Assembly (NCBI GenBank): GCA_008012115.1
Contig: SSEB01000006.1
Coordinates: forward strand, 62,001-126,000
Direction: 5' to 3'
Length of the DNA: 64,000 nucleotides
From: Nevskiaceae bacterium
GTDB taxonomy: Bacteria; Pseudomonadota; Gammaproteobacteria; Nevskiales; Nevskiaceae
The position numbers and the translations under genes are program-made. The notes under the pieces are model-generated. The model did no database searches. It was not told where the DNA came from and saw only the letters and a program-made list of their open reading frames with translations. Positions 38,933 to 48,180 of this stretch are shown piece by piece (the stretch's first letter is position 1; each line of letters begins with the position of its first letter).

Positions 38933-38936
38933 GGCG

Positions 38937-39506
38937 TCAGTGCACCTTCTTCGACGGCCGCGGGTCCGGCGTCGGACGCGGCCGCAGTTCCATGTAGATC
39001 AGTTGGGCGCCGACGCGGATGTATTCCACCAGCTCGGCGTAGGCATTCTCTTCCAGCTCGGTATCGTCATCGCCGCCAATGCTGGCGCGGGTGAACTGCG
39101 CGAAGTCCTCGATGATCTCGCGCGCCTCCTCGGAGCAGCCCTTGAGATCGAGCTGCGGACGGCTGGAGAGCCCGAACAGGAAGCCCTCGCACCACGCCAC
39201 CAGCGCGCCGACGCGCGCGGTGAGCGCGGCATCGTCCTCCGGCAGCAGCGGCGCAAAACCGCCCTGCTCGTCCTGCAACGACAGCAGCGTCTGCTCGCGC
39301 AGGCGCGACAGCTCGCCGCGCAGCTGCGTATCGGGCTGGATCGGCTGGTCGCCGCCGGCATCGAGCAGGTGGATCAGGTCGACATCGCGCGCCTTTTCGA
39401 CGCAGAGCGCGCCGCAGAGGGCACCGTGATAACCGGCCGCATCGTCGTCATATCCGGCGCTGGCGAGCAGCGTGTGCAGCTCGTCGTAATGAATGGGGGC
39501 TTGCAT
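38937..39506 (-). CDS. ygfB: UPF0149 (YgfB/YecA) family protein
   Basis: YHGALCGALCVEKARD; VGALVAWCEGFLFGL; upstream of pepP-ubiH as in gammaproteobacteria. Confidence 0.85.
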   Translation of the reverse strand: MQAPIHYDELHTLLASAGYDDDAAGYHGALCGALCVEKARDVDLIHLLDAGGDQPIQPDTQLRGELSRLREQTLLSLQDEQGGFAPLLPEDDAALTARVGALVAWCEGFLFGLSSRPQLDLKGCSEEAREIIEDFAQFTRASIGGDDDTELEENAYAELVEYIRVGAQLIYMELRPRPTPDPRPSKKVH

Positions 39507-39551
39507 GCCGCGATTATACGCCCGGGCCCCGCGCCGGCCCCGCCAGATGCC

Positions 39552-39663
39552 CCACCCGCTGTGCCCGTTCTTGCTGGGGAAACTGTTATTAATTATTTAT
39601 CATTTATTAAATTGATGTATATTTAGCAACATCTTTCCCAGGGAAACCGGTGACAGCGGGTGG
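39552..39663. repeat. 112-bp interrupted-palindrome intergenic element, copy E5
   Basis: CCACCCGCT-94 bp-AGCGGGTGG; internal GTTA at 39585, CAAC at 39627; divergent genes. Confidence 0.97.
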
Positions 39664-39752
39664 CGCCCCGGACGCCGCTTTCCGCCACTTGGCGCGCACG
39701 TCAGGCTCGCACCGCGCTTGCGGCGGGCATAGGTGAGCGCAAGCGGCGCCCG

Positions 39753-39758
39753 TATAAT
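39753..39758 (+). promoter_or_regulatory. candidate -10 box (TATAAT) immediately upstream of argA ATG
   Basis: CCCGTATAATCCCGCGCATG: consensus TATAAT ends 7 nt before the start codon. Confidence 0.55.
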
Positions 39759-39765
39759 CCCGCGC

Positions 39766-41085
39766 ATGAATCCGACCGACTTCGTCGCCGCCCTGCGCGG
39801 ATGCGCGCCCTACGTGCACGCGCACAACGGCTCCGTCTTCGTCGTCGCCTTTGGCGGCGAGGTGGCGGCGCGTCCGGATTTCGAGAAGCTGATTTTCGAC
39901 CTCGCCCTGCTGCACAGCCTGGGCGTGAAGCTGGTGCTGGTGCATGGCGCGCGGCCACAGATCGATCAGCAACTGGCCCTGCGCGGCATCAAGACGCAGA
40001 CCGTGGGCGGCCTGCGCATCACCGACCGCAACGCGCTGGAATGCGTGAAGTCCGCCGCCGGCGCGCTGCGCATGGACATCGAGGCCAAGCTCAGCACCGG
40101 CCTCGCCAGCACGCCGATGGGCGGCGCGCGGCTGCGCATCGCCAGCGGCAACTGGATCACCGCGCGGCCCTTCGGCGTGCGCGACGGCGTCGATTTCCAG
40201 CACACCGGCGAAGTGCGGCGCGTGGACGTCGACAGCCTGCGCGCGGTGCTGGCGCAGGATCGCATCGCCCTGCTGTCCAACACCGGCTACTCGCCCACCG
40301 GCGAGATCTTCAACCTGCGCTACGAGGATGTGGCCACCGCCACCGCGCAGGCGCTGGGCGCCGACAAGCTGGTGTTCCTGGTGTCCTCGGACCCCGACGG
40401 CTGGAAGCTCGCCGACGACACCGGCGACGCCGGCCAGCTGCCGCTGGCCGAGGCCGAGAAGCTGCTCGACGCGCGCCATCTCAAGGACCAGGATCGCGGC
40501 TACCTGCGCGCCGCCATCGCCGCCGGCCGCAACGGCGTCAAGCGCGTGCACCTGGTCGGCGCCGAACAGGACGGCGCGATCCTGCGCGAGCTGTACACGC
40601 GCGACGGCGTCGGCCTGATGCTCTACGCCGATGCCGATTACGAAGCCACGCGCCAGGCCACCATCGAGGATGTCGGCGGCGTGCTGAGCCTGATCAAGCC
40701 GCTGGAGGAAGCCGGCATCCTGGTGCCACGCTCGCGCGAGCAGCTGGAACTCGAAATCGGCAACTTCACCGTGATCGTGCGCGACGGCACCGCCATCGCC
40801 TGCTGCGCGCTGTTTCCGTTTCCGCAGAACCAGATGGGCGAGCTGGCCTGTGTCGCCGTGCATCCCGACTACCAGCGCGCCGGCCGCGCCGCGGCGCTGC
40901 TCAAGCGCGTCGAGGCCGACGCCAAGCGGCGCAAGCTCAAGCGCCTGTTCAGTCTCACCACGCACACGCCGCACTGGTTCATCGAGCACGGCTTCGAGCA
41001 GGGCAAGATCAAGGACCTGCCGGTGCAGAAGCAGCGGCTCTACAATTACCAGCGCAACTCGCTGGTGCTGATCAAGGACCTGTGA
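39766..41085 (+). CDS. argA: amino-acid N-acetyltransferase (N-acetylglutamate synthase)
   Basis: Kinase-like domain (KLVLVHGARPQIDQQLALRGIKT) plus GNAT domain (ELACVAVHPDYQRAGRAAALLK). Confidence 0.95.
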   Translation: MNPTDFVAALRGCAPYVHAHNGSVFVVAFGGEVAARPDFEKLIFDLALLHSLGVKLVLVHGARPQIDQQLALRGIKTQTVGGLRITDRNALECVKSAAGALRMDIEAKLSTGLASTPMGGARLRIASGNWITARPFGVRDGVDFQHTGEVRRVDVDSLRAVLAQDRIALLSNTGYSPTGEIFNLRYEDVATATAQALGADKLVFLVSSDPDGWKLADDTGDAGQLPLAEAEKLLDARHLKDQDRGYLRAAIAAGRNGVKRVHLVGAEQDGAILRELYTRDGVGLMLYADADYEATRQATIEDVGGVLSLIKPLEEAGILVPRSREQLELEIGNFTVIVRDGTAIACCALFPFPQNQMGELACVAVHPDYQRAGRAAALLKRVEADAKRRKLKRLFSLTTHTPHWFIEHGFEQGKIKDLPVQKQRLYNYQRNSLVLIKDL

Positions 41086-42443
41086 GCAACGCCGACTGGG
41101 TCACGCGCAGCCTCGCGCGCGTGTGGAACCCCTGCACGCAGATGCACGATCACGCCGGCGCAGAGCCGCCGCTGCCGCTGGTGCCGGTGAAGCGCGCCGA
41201 GGGCGTCTGGCTGGAGGATTTCGAGGGCAAGCGCTATCTCGACGCCGTCAGCTCCTGGTGGACCAACGTCTTCGGCCATCGACATCCGCACATCGTCGCC
41301 TCGCTCAAGAACCAGCTCGACGAACTCGACCACGTCATGCTCGGCGGCTTCACGCATCAGCCGGCGGTGGAACTGGCCGAGCGGCTGTGCCAGATCGTGC
41401 CGCCGGGCCTGACGCGCTGCTTCTACGCCGACAACGGCTCGGCCGCCATCGAAGTGGCGCTCAAGATGAGCTTCCACTACTGGCGCAACGTCGGCCAGCC
41501 GAACAAGCAGCGCTTCATCACGCTGTCCAACGGCTATCACGGCGAAACCCTGGGCGCGCTGGCGGTGGGCGACACCGGCCTGTATCGAGACACCTATGCA
41601 CCGCTGCTGCTGCAACCCATCGTGGTGCCCTCGCCCGACTGTTACGAGCGGCGTCCCGGCGAGAACTGGGAAGACCACACGCGCCGCCAGTTCGCGCACA
41701 TGGAAGAGACGCTGGCGCGCCATGCGCAGGAAGTCTGCGCCGTGATCCTGGAGCCGCTGGTGCAATGCGCCGGCGGCATGCGCATGTATCACCCGGTGTA
41801 CCTGTCGCTGCTGCGCGAGGCCTGCGACCGCCACGGCGTGCACCTGATCGCGGATGAGATCGCGGTCGGCTTCGGTCGCACCGGCAAGCTGTTCGCCTGC
41901 GAATACGCCAAGATCACGCCGGATTTTCTCTGCCTGTCCAAGGGCCTCACCGGCGGCACCCTGCCGCTGGCGGTGACGCTGACGCGCGATACGATCTACG
42001 AGGCGTTCTACGACGAGTACCGCAGCGGCAAGGCCTTCCTGCACTCGCACTCCTACACCGGCAGCGCCCTCGCCTGCCGCGCGGCGCTGGCCACGCTGGA
42101 CCTGTTCGCGCAGCCGGACGTGCTGGCGCGCAACCGCCAACTGGCGCAGATGATGTGGGCCGGCACCGACGAGTTGCGCCGTCATCCCTTTGTCGCAGAA
42201 GTGCGGCAGCAGGGCATGATCCTCGCCATCGAGCTGGCGAAGAACCCGCGCAAGCGCGAGCCCTATCCCGCCGCCGAGCGTCGCGGCCTGCGCGTCTACC
42301 GCTACGGCCTGCAGCACGGCGTGCTGCTGCGACCGCTGGGCAACGTCATTTACTTCATGCCGCCCTACGTGATCGACCCTGAGCAGATCGGCCTGATGTG
42401 CCGCGTCGCCACCGAGGGCGTATTCGAGGCGACGAGTGACTAA
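41082..42443 (+). CDS. bioA: adenosylmethionine-8-amino-7-oxononanoate aminotransferase
   Basis: GTG start overlapping argA stop; VWNPCTQMHDH; RYLDAVSSWWTNVFGHRHPHI; LSKGLTGGTLPLAVTL; HSHSYTGSALACRAAL. Confidence 0.95.
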   Translation: MSNADWVTRSLARVWNPCTQMHDHAGAEPPLPLVPVKRAEGVWLEDFEGKRYLDAVSSWWTNVFGHRHPHIVASLKNQLDELDHVMLGGFTHQPAVELAERLCQIVPPGLTRCFYADNGSAAIEVALKMSFHYWRNVGQPNKQRFITLSNGYHGETLGALAVGDTGLYRDTYAPLLLQPIVVPSPDCYERRPGENWEDHTRRQFAHMEETLARHAQEVCAVILEPLVQCAGGMRMYHPVYLSLLREACDRHGVHLIADEIAVGFGRTGKLFACEYAKITPDFLCLSKGLTGGTLPLAVTLTRDTIYEAFYDEYRSGKAFLHSHSYTGSALACRAALATLDLFAQPDVLARNRQLAQMMWAGTDELRRHPFVAEVRQQGMILAIELAKNPRKREPYPAAERRGLRVYRYGLQHGVLLRPLGNVIYFMPPYVIDPEQIGLMCRVATEGVFEATSD

Positions 42444-42464
42444 CCGCAGCCGCCACCATTCGTC

Positions 42465-42484
42465 ATTCCAGCGAAGGCTGGAAT
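42465..42484. repeat. single copy of a CGTCATTCC...GGAATCCAG-type palindromic repeat
   Basis: ATTCCAGC-GAAG-GCTGGAAT between bioA and rsmE; resembles a palindromic repeat type widespread in proteobacteria. Confidence 0.7.
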
Positions 42485-42506
42485 CCAGTTTTTCTTTTGA
42501 GTCCCG

Positions 42507-43235
42507 ATGACCAGCCGCGTGTACCTCGAAGGCCCACTCGCGGCAGGCGCAATGATCACGCTGCCCGAAGACGCCGCCCGCCACCTTGTGCAGGTGCTGC
42601 GCCTACGCGTCGGTGAAAGCTTCGTTGCCTTCGACGGCCACGGTGGCGAATACCCGGCCACCCTCACCGCCGTCGGCAAGCGCGACGCGCAGGCCACCCT
42701 CGGCGCGCGCATCGACATCGACCGCGAATCGCCGCTGCGCCTCACGCTCGCGCAGTGCGTGTCCAAGGGCGACCGCATGGACTACACGCTGCAGAAGGCG
42801 GTAGAACTCGGCGTTGCCGAGATCGTGCCGCTGATTTCCGAACGCACTGTGGTGCGCCTCGATGCCGAGCGCTGGGCGAAGAAGCTGGACCACTGGCGCG
42901 GCGTCATCATCTCGGCCTGCGAACAATCCGGCCGCACGCGCCTGCCGCAACTGCACGCACCGCAGGACTACGGCGCCTGGCTGCGCAGCGCCAAGGACGA
43001 TGCGCTAAAACTCGTCCTCGCGCCCGGCGCCAGCCACCGCCTGCGCGACCTCGACCGCGCCAACCGCGCCGTCACCCTGCTGGTCGGCCCCGAAGGCGGA
43101 TTAAGTGACACCGAATGTGAACTCGCCGCACGCCACGGCTGCACGCCACTAGCCCTCGGTCCGCGCGTACTGCGCACCGAAACCGCCGGCGTCGCCGCGC
43201 TGGCGGCGATACAGGCGCTGTGGGGCGATTGGTAA
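42507..43235 (+). CDS. rsmE: 16S rRNA m3U1498 methyltransferase
   Basis: HLVQVLRLRVGESFVAFDGHGGEY; KGDRMDYTLQKAVELGVAEIVPLISERTVVR; LLVGPEGGLSDTE; LGPRVLRTETA. Confidence 0.96.
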   Translation: MTSRVYLEGPLAAGAMITLPEDAARHLVQVLRLRVGESFVAFDGHGGEYPATLTAVGKRDAQATLGARIDIDRESPLRLTLAQCVSKGDRMDYTLQKAVELGVAEIVPLISERTVVRLDAERWAKKLDHWRGVIISACEQSGRTRLPQLHAPQDYGAWLRSAKDDALKLVLAPGASHRLRDLDRANRAVTLLVGPEGGLSDTECELAARHGCTPLALGPRVLRTETAGVAALAAIQALWGDW

Positions 43236-43237
43236 CA

Positions 43238-43349
43238 CCACCCGCTCTCGCTAATAGCGAAACCAAGACTGTTAATATTTATTTATTGAATTTTATTTCC
43301 ATTAATATTTATTAACATTTTCTCTAGGGAAACTAGCAAGAGCGGGTAA
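43238..43349. repeat. 112-bp interrupted-palindrome intergenic element, copy E6
   Basis: CCACCCGCT-94 bp-AGCGGGTAA; internal GTTA at 43271, TAAC at 43313; begins 3 nt after the last base of the rsmE stop codon. Confidence 0.95.
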
Positions 43350-43413
43350 CTTGTCTTGGAAAGATCGCTCACATAACCTGCGACCTATCAAAATCCAATC
43401 AAAAGGCCGAGAA

Positions 43414-44397
43414 ATGGCTCGCGGTAAGACTGTTCGGATATACCTTGCAGATGGTTCCGCGTCAGGAGTTCGGCATGCTGAAATTACCAACTGGAGCGGC
43501 CAAGCTCTCGCATGCCCGCGCACTCGCTTCACTGATCTAAAGGCTTGGCCAGAAACCAACCGTCCAGGTGTCTACTTCCTCTTTGGGTTGGATGAAGAAT
43601 CAGGAAGAGACGTCGCTTATATTGGTGAAGCTGAGGTAGTAATCGAACGAATCAGTTCACACGTAAGTGGCAAGGACTTCTGGACCGATCTTGTCGCATT
43701 CACCAGCAAGGACGACAACCTCACAAAAGCACATGTTCGTTATTTGGAATCGCGCCTAGTACAGTTGGCGCAGAATGCCGGCCGCTACATCCTGACGAAC
43801 TCAGTATCACCTCAACCAGCGTCGCTACCGCGAGCCGATCAAGATGCGATGGAGGACTATATTGAGAGTCTTGGAATGTTGCTGGCTGCCCTAGGCCACA
43901 AAGTCCTGGTGCCATTAACTACAAAACCCGCATCGCCCTCCTCACAGCCAAACGCAACAGCCACATCTCGCATAGACCTAACAACACCTACCGAAGCATC
44001 GCCGATACCTGCTACAAGTAAGGAACCAACGAATTACTCCCTGCGGGTAGGTCGTATCTATGCAACCGCTCAGAAAACAAATGAGGGCCTCGTTGTTCTA
44101 GCTGGATCAGAAGCAGCGCCGGATTCACAGCCGAGTCTCTCCAGTGGATACCGAGCAATACGTGAGAAACTAATTGCCTCTGGAGCCTTGCTAGTTGCTG
44201 ACGGCAAGGCCCGCTTTTCTAGAGATCACTTGTTCCGAAGTCCATCCCAAGCTGCAGCGGTCATTGTTGGTTACTCTATCAACGGTCGAGACGCTTGGAA
44301 GGCGGAAGACAGTAGAACTTGGGGACAAATTGAGGACGCTGCAGCGCAGAGCCTGCTAAAGGAACTACGCGTTTTGGGTAGCGAACCTGCCAACTAA
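43414..44397 (+). CDS. GIY-YIG nuclease-like protein with C-terminal DUF4357-like domain
   Basis: RPGVYFLFGLDEESGRDVAYIGEAEVVIERISSH (GIY-YIG-like); SLSSGYRAIREKLIASGALLVADGKARFSRDHLFRSPSQAAAVIVGYSINGRDAWK (DUF4357-like); visibly lower GC than neighbours. Confidence 0.8.
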   Translation: MARGKTVRIYLADGSASGVRHAEITNWSGQALACPRTRFTDLKAWPETNRPGVYFLFGLDEESGRDVAYIGEAEVVIERISSHVSGKDFWTDLVAFTSKDDNLTKAHVRYLESRLVQLAQNAGRYILTNSVSPQPASLPRADQDAMEDYIESLGMLLAALGHKVLVPLTTKPASPSSQPNATATSRIDLTTPTEASPIPATSKEPTNYSLRVGRIYATAQKTNEGLVVLAGSEAAPDSQPSLSSGYRAIREKLIASGALLVADGKARFSRDHLFRSPSQAAAVIVGYSINGRDAWKAEDSRTWGQIEDAAAQSLLKELRVLGSEPAN

Positions 44398-44410
44398 TAG
44401 CTCCCGCCAC

Positions 44411-47400
44411 TTACGACCCCTCCGGCCCCGTCACTGACCCCTTCCGCTCCAGCTTGCCCCAGCCCACGCGCGTGCCGCCAGTGGCGGAGAAGAGAGACTT
44501 CACCACCACGTAGTACAGCAGTTGGCGATAGCCGAAGCGCTGCGCGGCGATCAGCGGCAGCAGGCCCCACTCCTCGCGTTTCTCCATAGCAAAGGCGACG
44601 GCGACGACGGCGACGTCCAGCGCCATGAAGGCGGCGAAGTAGATCAGCGTGAGATAGAGATTGTCCGGGTCGAACTGGCCACGATGCTGCAGGTAGTCGA
44701 CGCCGGTTTGCAGGACTTGCAGCACGAGGCAGAAGTCCAGCACCGGTGAAATCGCCGCCAGCAGGATCTGGAACAGCAGCACCTGCGGCAGCGCGATGAA
44801 GCCGAGCGTGCCGTAGCGGCGCGCGAACAGTGCGTCGCGGTGCTTCCACAAACACTGGAAGGTGCCGAAGGCCCAGCGGAAGCGCTGCTTGACCAGACCC
44901 TGCACGGTGTCCGGCGCCTCGGTCCAGGCGATGGCGGCGCTGTCGTACAGCACCTTGTAGCGCGCCTTCTGCACGGCGATGGTCAGGTCCTGGTCCTCCG
45001 CCAGCGTGTCGCTGGGGAAGCCGCCGAGCTGGTCCAGCACGCTGCGCCGCCAGGCGCCGACCGCGCCGGGCACGACGGTGATGCAGCCCAGCACCATCAG
45101 CGCGCGGCGCTCGAGGTTCTGCGCGCTGATGTATTCCAGCGCCTGCCAGTTGGTGATGGTGTTGACGCGATTGCCGACCTTGGCATTGCCGGCGACGGCG
45201 CCGACTTCAGGGTCGTTGAACCAGCGCGCGAGAGAACCGATGGTCTCCGGCTCGAACTGCGTGTCCGCGTCCAGCGCCACCACGATCTCGCCGCTGGCCT
45301 TCTGCAGGCCGCTGTTGAGCGCGCGCGCCTTGCCGCCGTTGCTGAGCGTGAGCAGTGTGACGCCCGGCGTGTTGGCGAAATGCGCCTGCACCCGCTCGCT
45401 GGTGCCGTCGGTGGAGCCGTCGTCGATGACAATCACTTCCAGCTTGGGATAGCGGCTGCCCAGGATGCGCTGCACCGAGGCGACGATGACCTTGGCTTCG
45501 TTGAACGCGGGGATCAATACCGAGACCAGCGGCGGGTCCACCGGCAATTCCGGCGGCGTCTGCCGCAGCTCGCGCCATCTGTGCACCAGCGCCAGCACGC
45601 AGAGGAACAGCACGCGCGCGATGCCCAGCGCAATGGCGACCATGAACAGGCCGCGCATCACCTGCCCGAACTGGCCGATGGTGAGAAACACCGGCAGCGC
45701 CATCTTGGGCAGCACCGCGTCCGGCGGCAGCGCCGGCATGGCCTGGTCGTGCGTCAGGCCGGCCAGCTCCGACACCGGCACGAACTCGTAACCCTTGGCG
45801 CGCAGCGTGTCGATCAGCTGCGGCAGCGCGGCCACGGTCTGCGAGCGGTCGCCGCCGGCATCGTGCAGCAGCACGATGCTGCCGCGCACGTCCTCGTCCT
45901 TGCTCTGCACCTGCTCCAGCGTGCGGTCGATGATCGGCTGCACGCCGGGTCGCATCCAGTCGTCCGGGTCGATACGCAGACCGGCGGTGACATAGCCCAG
46001 GTTCTGGCCGATGCGCACCGAGTCGATTTCGTCGAGCGAGGTCGGGTCGGCGTCGCCCAGGTACGGCGGCCGGAACAGGCGCATGGAGCGGCCGGTGATG
46101 GACTCGAACAGCTTGCGCGTGGTGTCCAGCTCCAGCCTCACCAGTTCTTCCGGCAGCACCGCGAGGTTGGGATGGGTGAAGCTGTGGTTGCCGACATCAT
46201 GGCCTTCCGCCACCTCGCGCCGCACGATGTCCGGCGCGGAGCCGGCGTTTTCGCCGACGATGAAGAAGGTGGCGCGCACGTTCTTCTGCTTGAGGATGTC
46301 GAGAATCTGCGGCGTCCAACGCGGATCGGGGCCGTCGTCGAAGGTCAGCGCGATCTTCTTCGGCTGCGCGCCAAAGCGCTGGATGACGTAGGCCATCGGC
46401 ACCGCGGTGTAGGTCTGGTCGACGATGTCGCCGGTATCGGGATCGACCTCGATGGTGCGCGCGCCCTTGGCCGGCAGCGAGGCCACGCGCAGCAGTTCGC
46501 CGTCGCCGCGGAAATCGACGTCCTGGCCGCTGCCGATGCTGCGCAGCGCGTCCGGCGCCGGCGCGCCGTAGGGCTGGCCCATCACCGACCAGATCGACGG
46601 ATCTTCCGAGCCCAGGCGCCACAGCGCATAGCCGTAGGGCTTGTAGATGTCGGCGGCGTGAATCTCGTTGAAGCTGGTCACGGCGTCGAGGAACCAGACG
46701 TCGTGGCGCTTGCCGTTTTCGCTGTAGGTGAAGTGCGGGTTCTCGGCGTCCGCGTCGAAGTCGATGTCGGCGTCGGAATCCTGCGCTGCGCGCACCGCCT
46801 CCTGGAAACTCAGGTCCTGCGTCGGCTGGCCCGGCGACCAGTCGTAACCATAGTTGCCGATGGCGATGATGGTGCTGTCCGGATCCAGATCCTTCATGCG
46901 GCGATCGAGCGTGTCCTCGAACCAGGTCTGGCCGGCGACGCTGCCGGGCGTGCCCTCTTCCCAGTGTTCGTCATAGGCCATCAGCACCACGAAGTCGGCG
47001 GCGTCGGCGTAGGCCTTGTAGTCCCAGGCCGGATCGTTGAACGGCAGGCACACCAGCAGCGCCCAGTCGTGCGGATCGAAGGCCGTGGACAGTTCGCGCA
47101 GAAAGGCCAGCAGGTTCTGCTGCGCGCTCTCCGGCACGGTCTCGAAATCCACCGTCAGGCCCTGCAGGTGATTGGTTTCGAGAAAGGCGACGATCTCCTG
47201 GATACGCTGCGCACGCTTGGCCGGATCGGCCAGCAGCCGCGCCAGGCCGGGGCCGTCCCAGGCACCCTCGACGGAGTTCTGGATCATCGGCAGCACCGGG
47301 ATGCCCGGCCGCAGCTGCGCGATGGCGTCCACCGCCGGCGCGTTCATCTCGGACTGCAGCGCCATGTCCGGTCCCTGCAGGTTGAGCCAGGCCGGCACCA

Positions 47401-47833
47401 CCCAGTCCAGGTGCGGCAGGCCGCTCTTGAGCGCCGACAGGCTGTTGTCGTCCCAGTTGGCGTAGAAGCCGATGCTCAGCGCACGTCCCGTCGTCCCCGC
47501 CGACCACGCCGGCAGCGTCTTGCTGTGCGCGGCGTGCGCGCGCGCGGCCTGCGCGGCGCGGTTCAGCTCGCGCTGCTTGGCGCGCAGGCCGGCGGCGACG
47601 CGCTTGGCCGAGCGCGGGCCCACGTGCTCGAAGGTGTTGGAACTGACCGGCAGATGGAACAGGGCCGCGGCCTGGCCAGTGAGGTCGGCAGTGCTCATCG
47701 GGCTGATCACCAGCAGGTAGCCGGCGAAGGCCACGGCGATCAGCGCCGCCAGCGTCCCGAACAGCCACTGGAAGCGCCGCAGTCGCCGCGCGCGTCGGCC
47801 GGTGGGATCGTAGAAGACGGGTTTCTCAGCCAT
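44411..47833 (-). CDS. multidomain membrane protein: GH18-like + NodB polysaccharide deacetylase + GT2 glycosyltransferase
   Basis: GH18-like region (LQGLTVDFETVPE, DFVVLMAYDEHWEEGTPGS); KIALTFDDGPDPRWTPQILDIL...GHDVGNHSFTHPNL; VSVLIPAFNEAKVIVASVQRIL...VVALDADTQFEPE...VKQRFRWAFGTFQ. Confidence 0.88.
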   Translation of the reverse strand: MAEKPVFYDPTGRRARRLRRFQWLFGTLAALIAVAFAGYLLVISPMSTADLTGQAAALFHLPVSSNTFEHVGPRSAKRVAAGLRAKQRELNRAAQAARAHAAHSKTLPAWSAGTTGRALSIGFYANWDDNSLSALKSGLPHLDWVVPAWLNLQGPDMALQSEMNAPAVDAIAQLRPGIPVLPMIQNSVEGAWDGPGLARLLADPAKRAQRIQEIVAFLETNHLQGLTVDFETVPESAQQNLLAFLRELSTAFDPHDWALLVCLPFNDPAWDYKAYADAADFVVLMAYDEHWEEGTPGSVAGQTWFEDTLDRRMKDLDPDSTIIAIGNYGYDWSPGQPTQDLSFQEAVRAAQDSDADIDFDADAENPHFTYSENGKRHDVWFLDAVTSFNEIHAADIYKPYGYALWRLGSEDPSIWSVMGQPYGAPAPDALRSIGSGQDVDFRGDGELLRVASLPAKGARTIEVDPDTGDIVDQTYTAVPMAYVIQRFGAQPKKIALTFDDGPDPRWTPQILDILKQKNVRATFFIVGENAGSAPDIVRREVAEGHDVGNHSFTHPNLAVLPEELVRLELDTTRKLFESITGRSMRLFRPPYLGDADPTSLDEIDSVRIGQNLGYVTAGLRIDPDDWMRPGVQPIIDRTLEQVQSKDEDVRGSIVLLHDAGGDRSQTVAALPQLIDTLRAKGYEFVPVSELAGLTHDQAMPALPPDAVLPKMALPVFLTIGQFGQVMRGLFMVAIALGIARVLFLCVLALVHRWRELRQTPPELPVDPPLVSVLIPAFNEAKVIVASVQRILGSRYPKLEVIVIDDGSTDGTSERVQAHFANTPGVTLLTLSNGGKARALNSGLQKASGEIVVALDADTQFEPETIGSLARWFNDPEVGAVAGNAKVGNRVNTITNWQALEYISAQNLERRALMVLGCITVVPGAVGAWRRSVLDQLGGFPSDTLAEDQDLTIAVQKARYKVLYDSAAIAWTEAPDTVQGLVKQRFRWAFGTFQCLWKHRDALFARRYGTLGFIALPQVLLFQILLAAISPVLDFCLVLQVLQTGVDYLQHRGQFDPDNLYLTLIYFAAFMALDVAVVAVAFAMEKREEWGLLPLIAAQRFGYRQLLYYVVVKSLFSATGGTRVGWGKLERKGSVTGPEGS

Positions 47834-47967
47834 GCTCGCACTCGCTGCGCTGCGGTCGGAGAACGATGCCGCAATCGTCGGGGCGCGCATACTACAGCGC
47901 CGCGCACGCGCTGTCCTTGCGCCAGGTATCGATGGCCGTTACCCGGGTTTTACCGGTGGAAAATGCA

Positions 47968-48079
47968 CCACCCGCTGTCGCCTTTCGGGCAGGACAGACT
48001 GTTACATAAAATAATATGTTTTAAAATTCTATTTATTTTTTATAACATCATTTCCGACGACCATGCCGGCAGCGGGTGG
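47968..48079. repeat. 112-bp interrupted-palindrome intergenic element, copy E7
   Basis: CCACCCGCT-94 bp-AGCGGGTGG; internal GTTA at 48001, TAAC at 48043; divergent genes. Confidence 0.97.
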
Positions 48080-48180
48080 GTCTTTCCCGGAGCGATGACG
48101 CAGCCATTGCGGCCCGGCGGGCGTCAGCGGGCGGCGGCCGGCTGCTAGACTGGTCGTCACGCTCATCGAAGGACTCCGTC

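Noticed and set aside
44840-48148. 1102-aa plus-strand ORF opposite the GH18/deacetylase/GT2 gene
   Set aside because: Shadow ORF; the minus frame carries clear catalytic motifs, and this ORF runs through element E7 and noncoding DNA.
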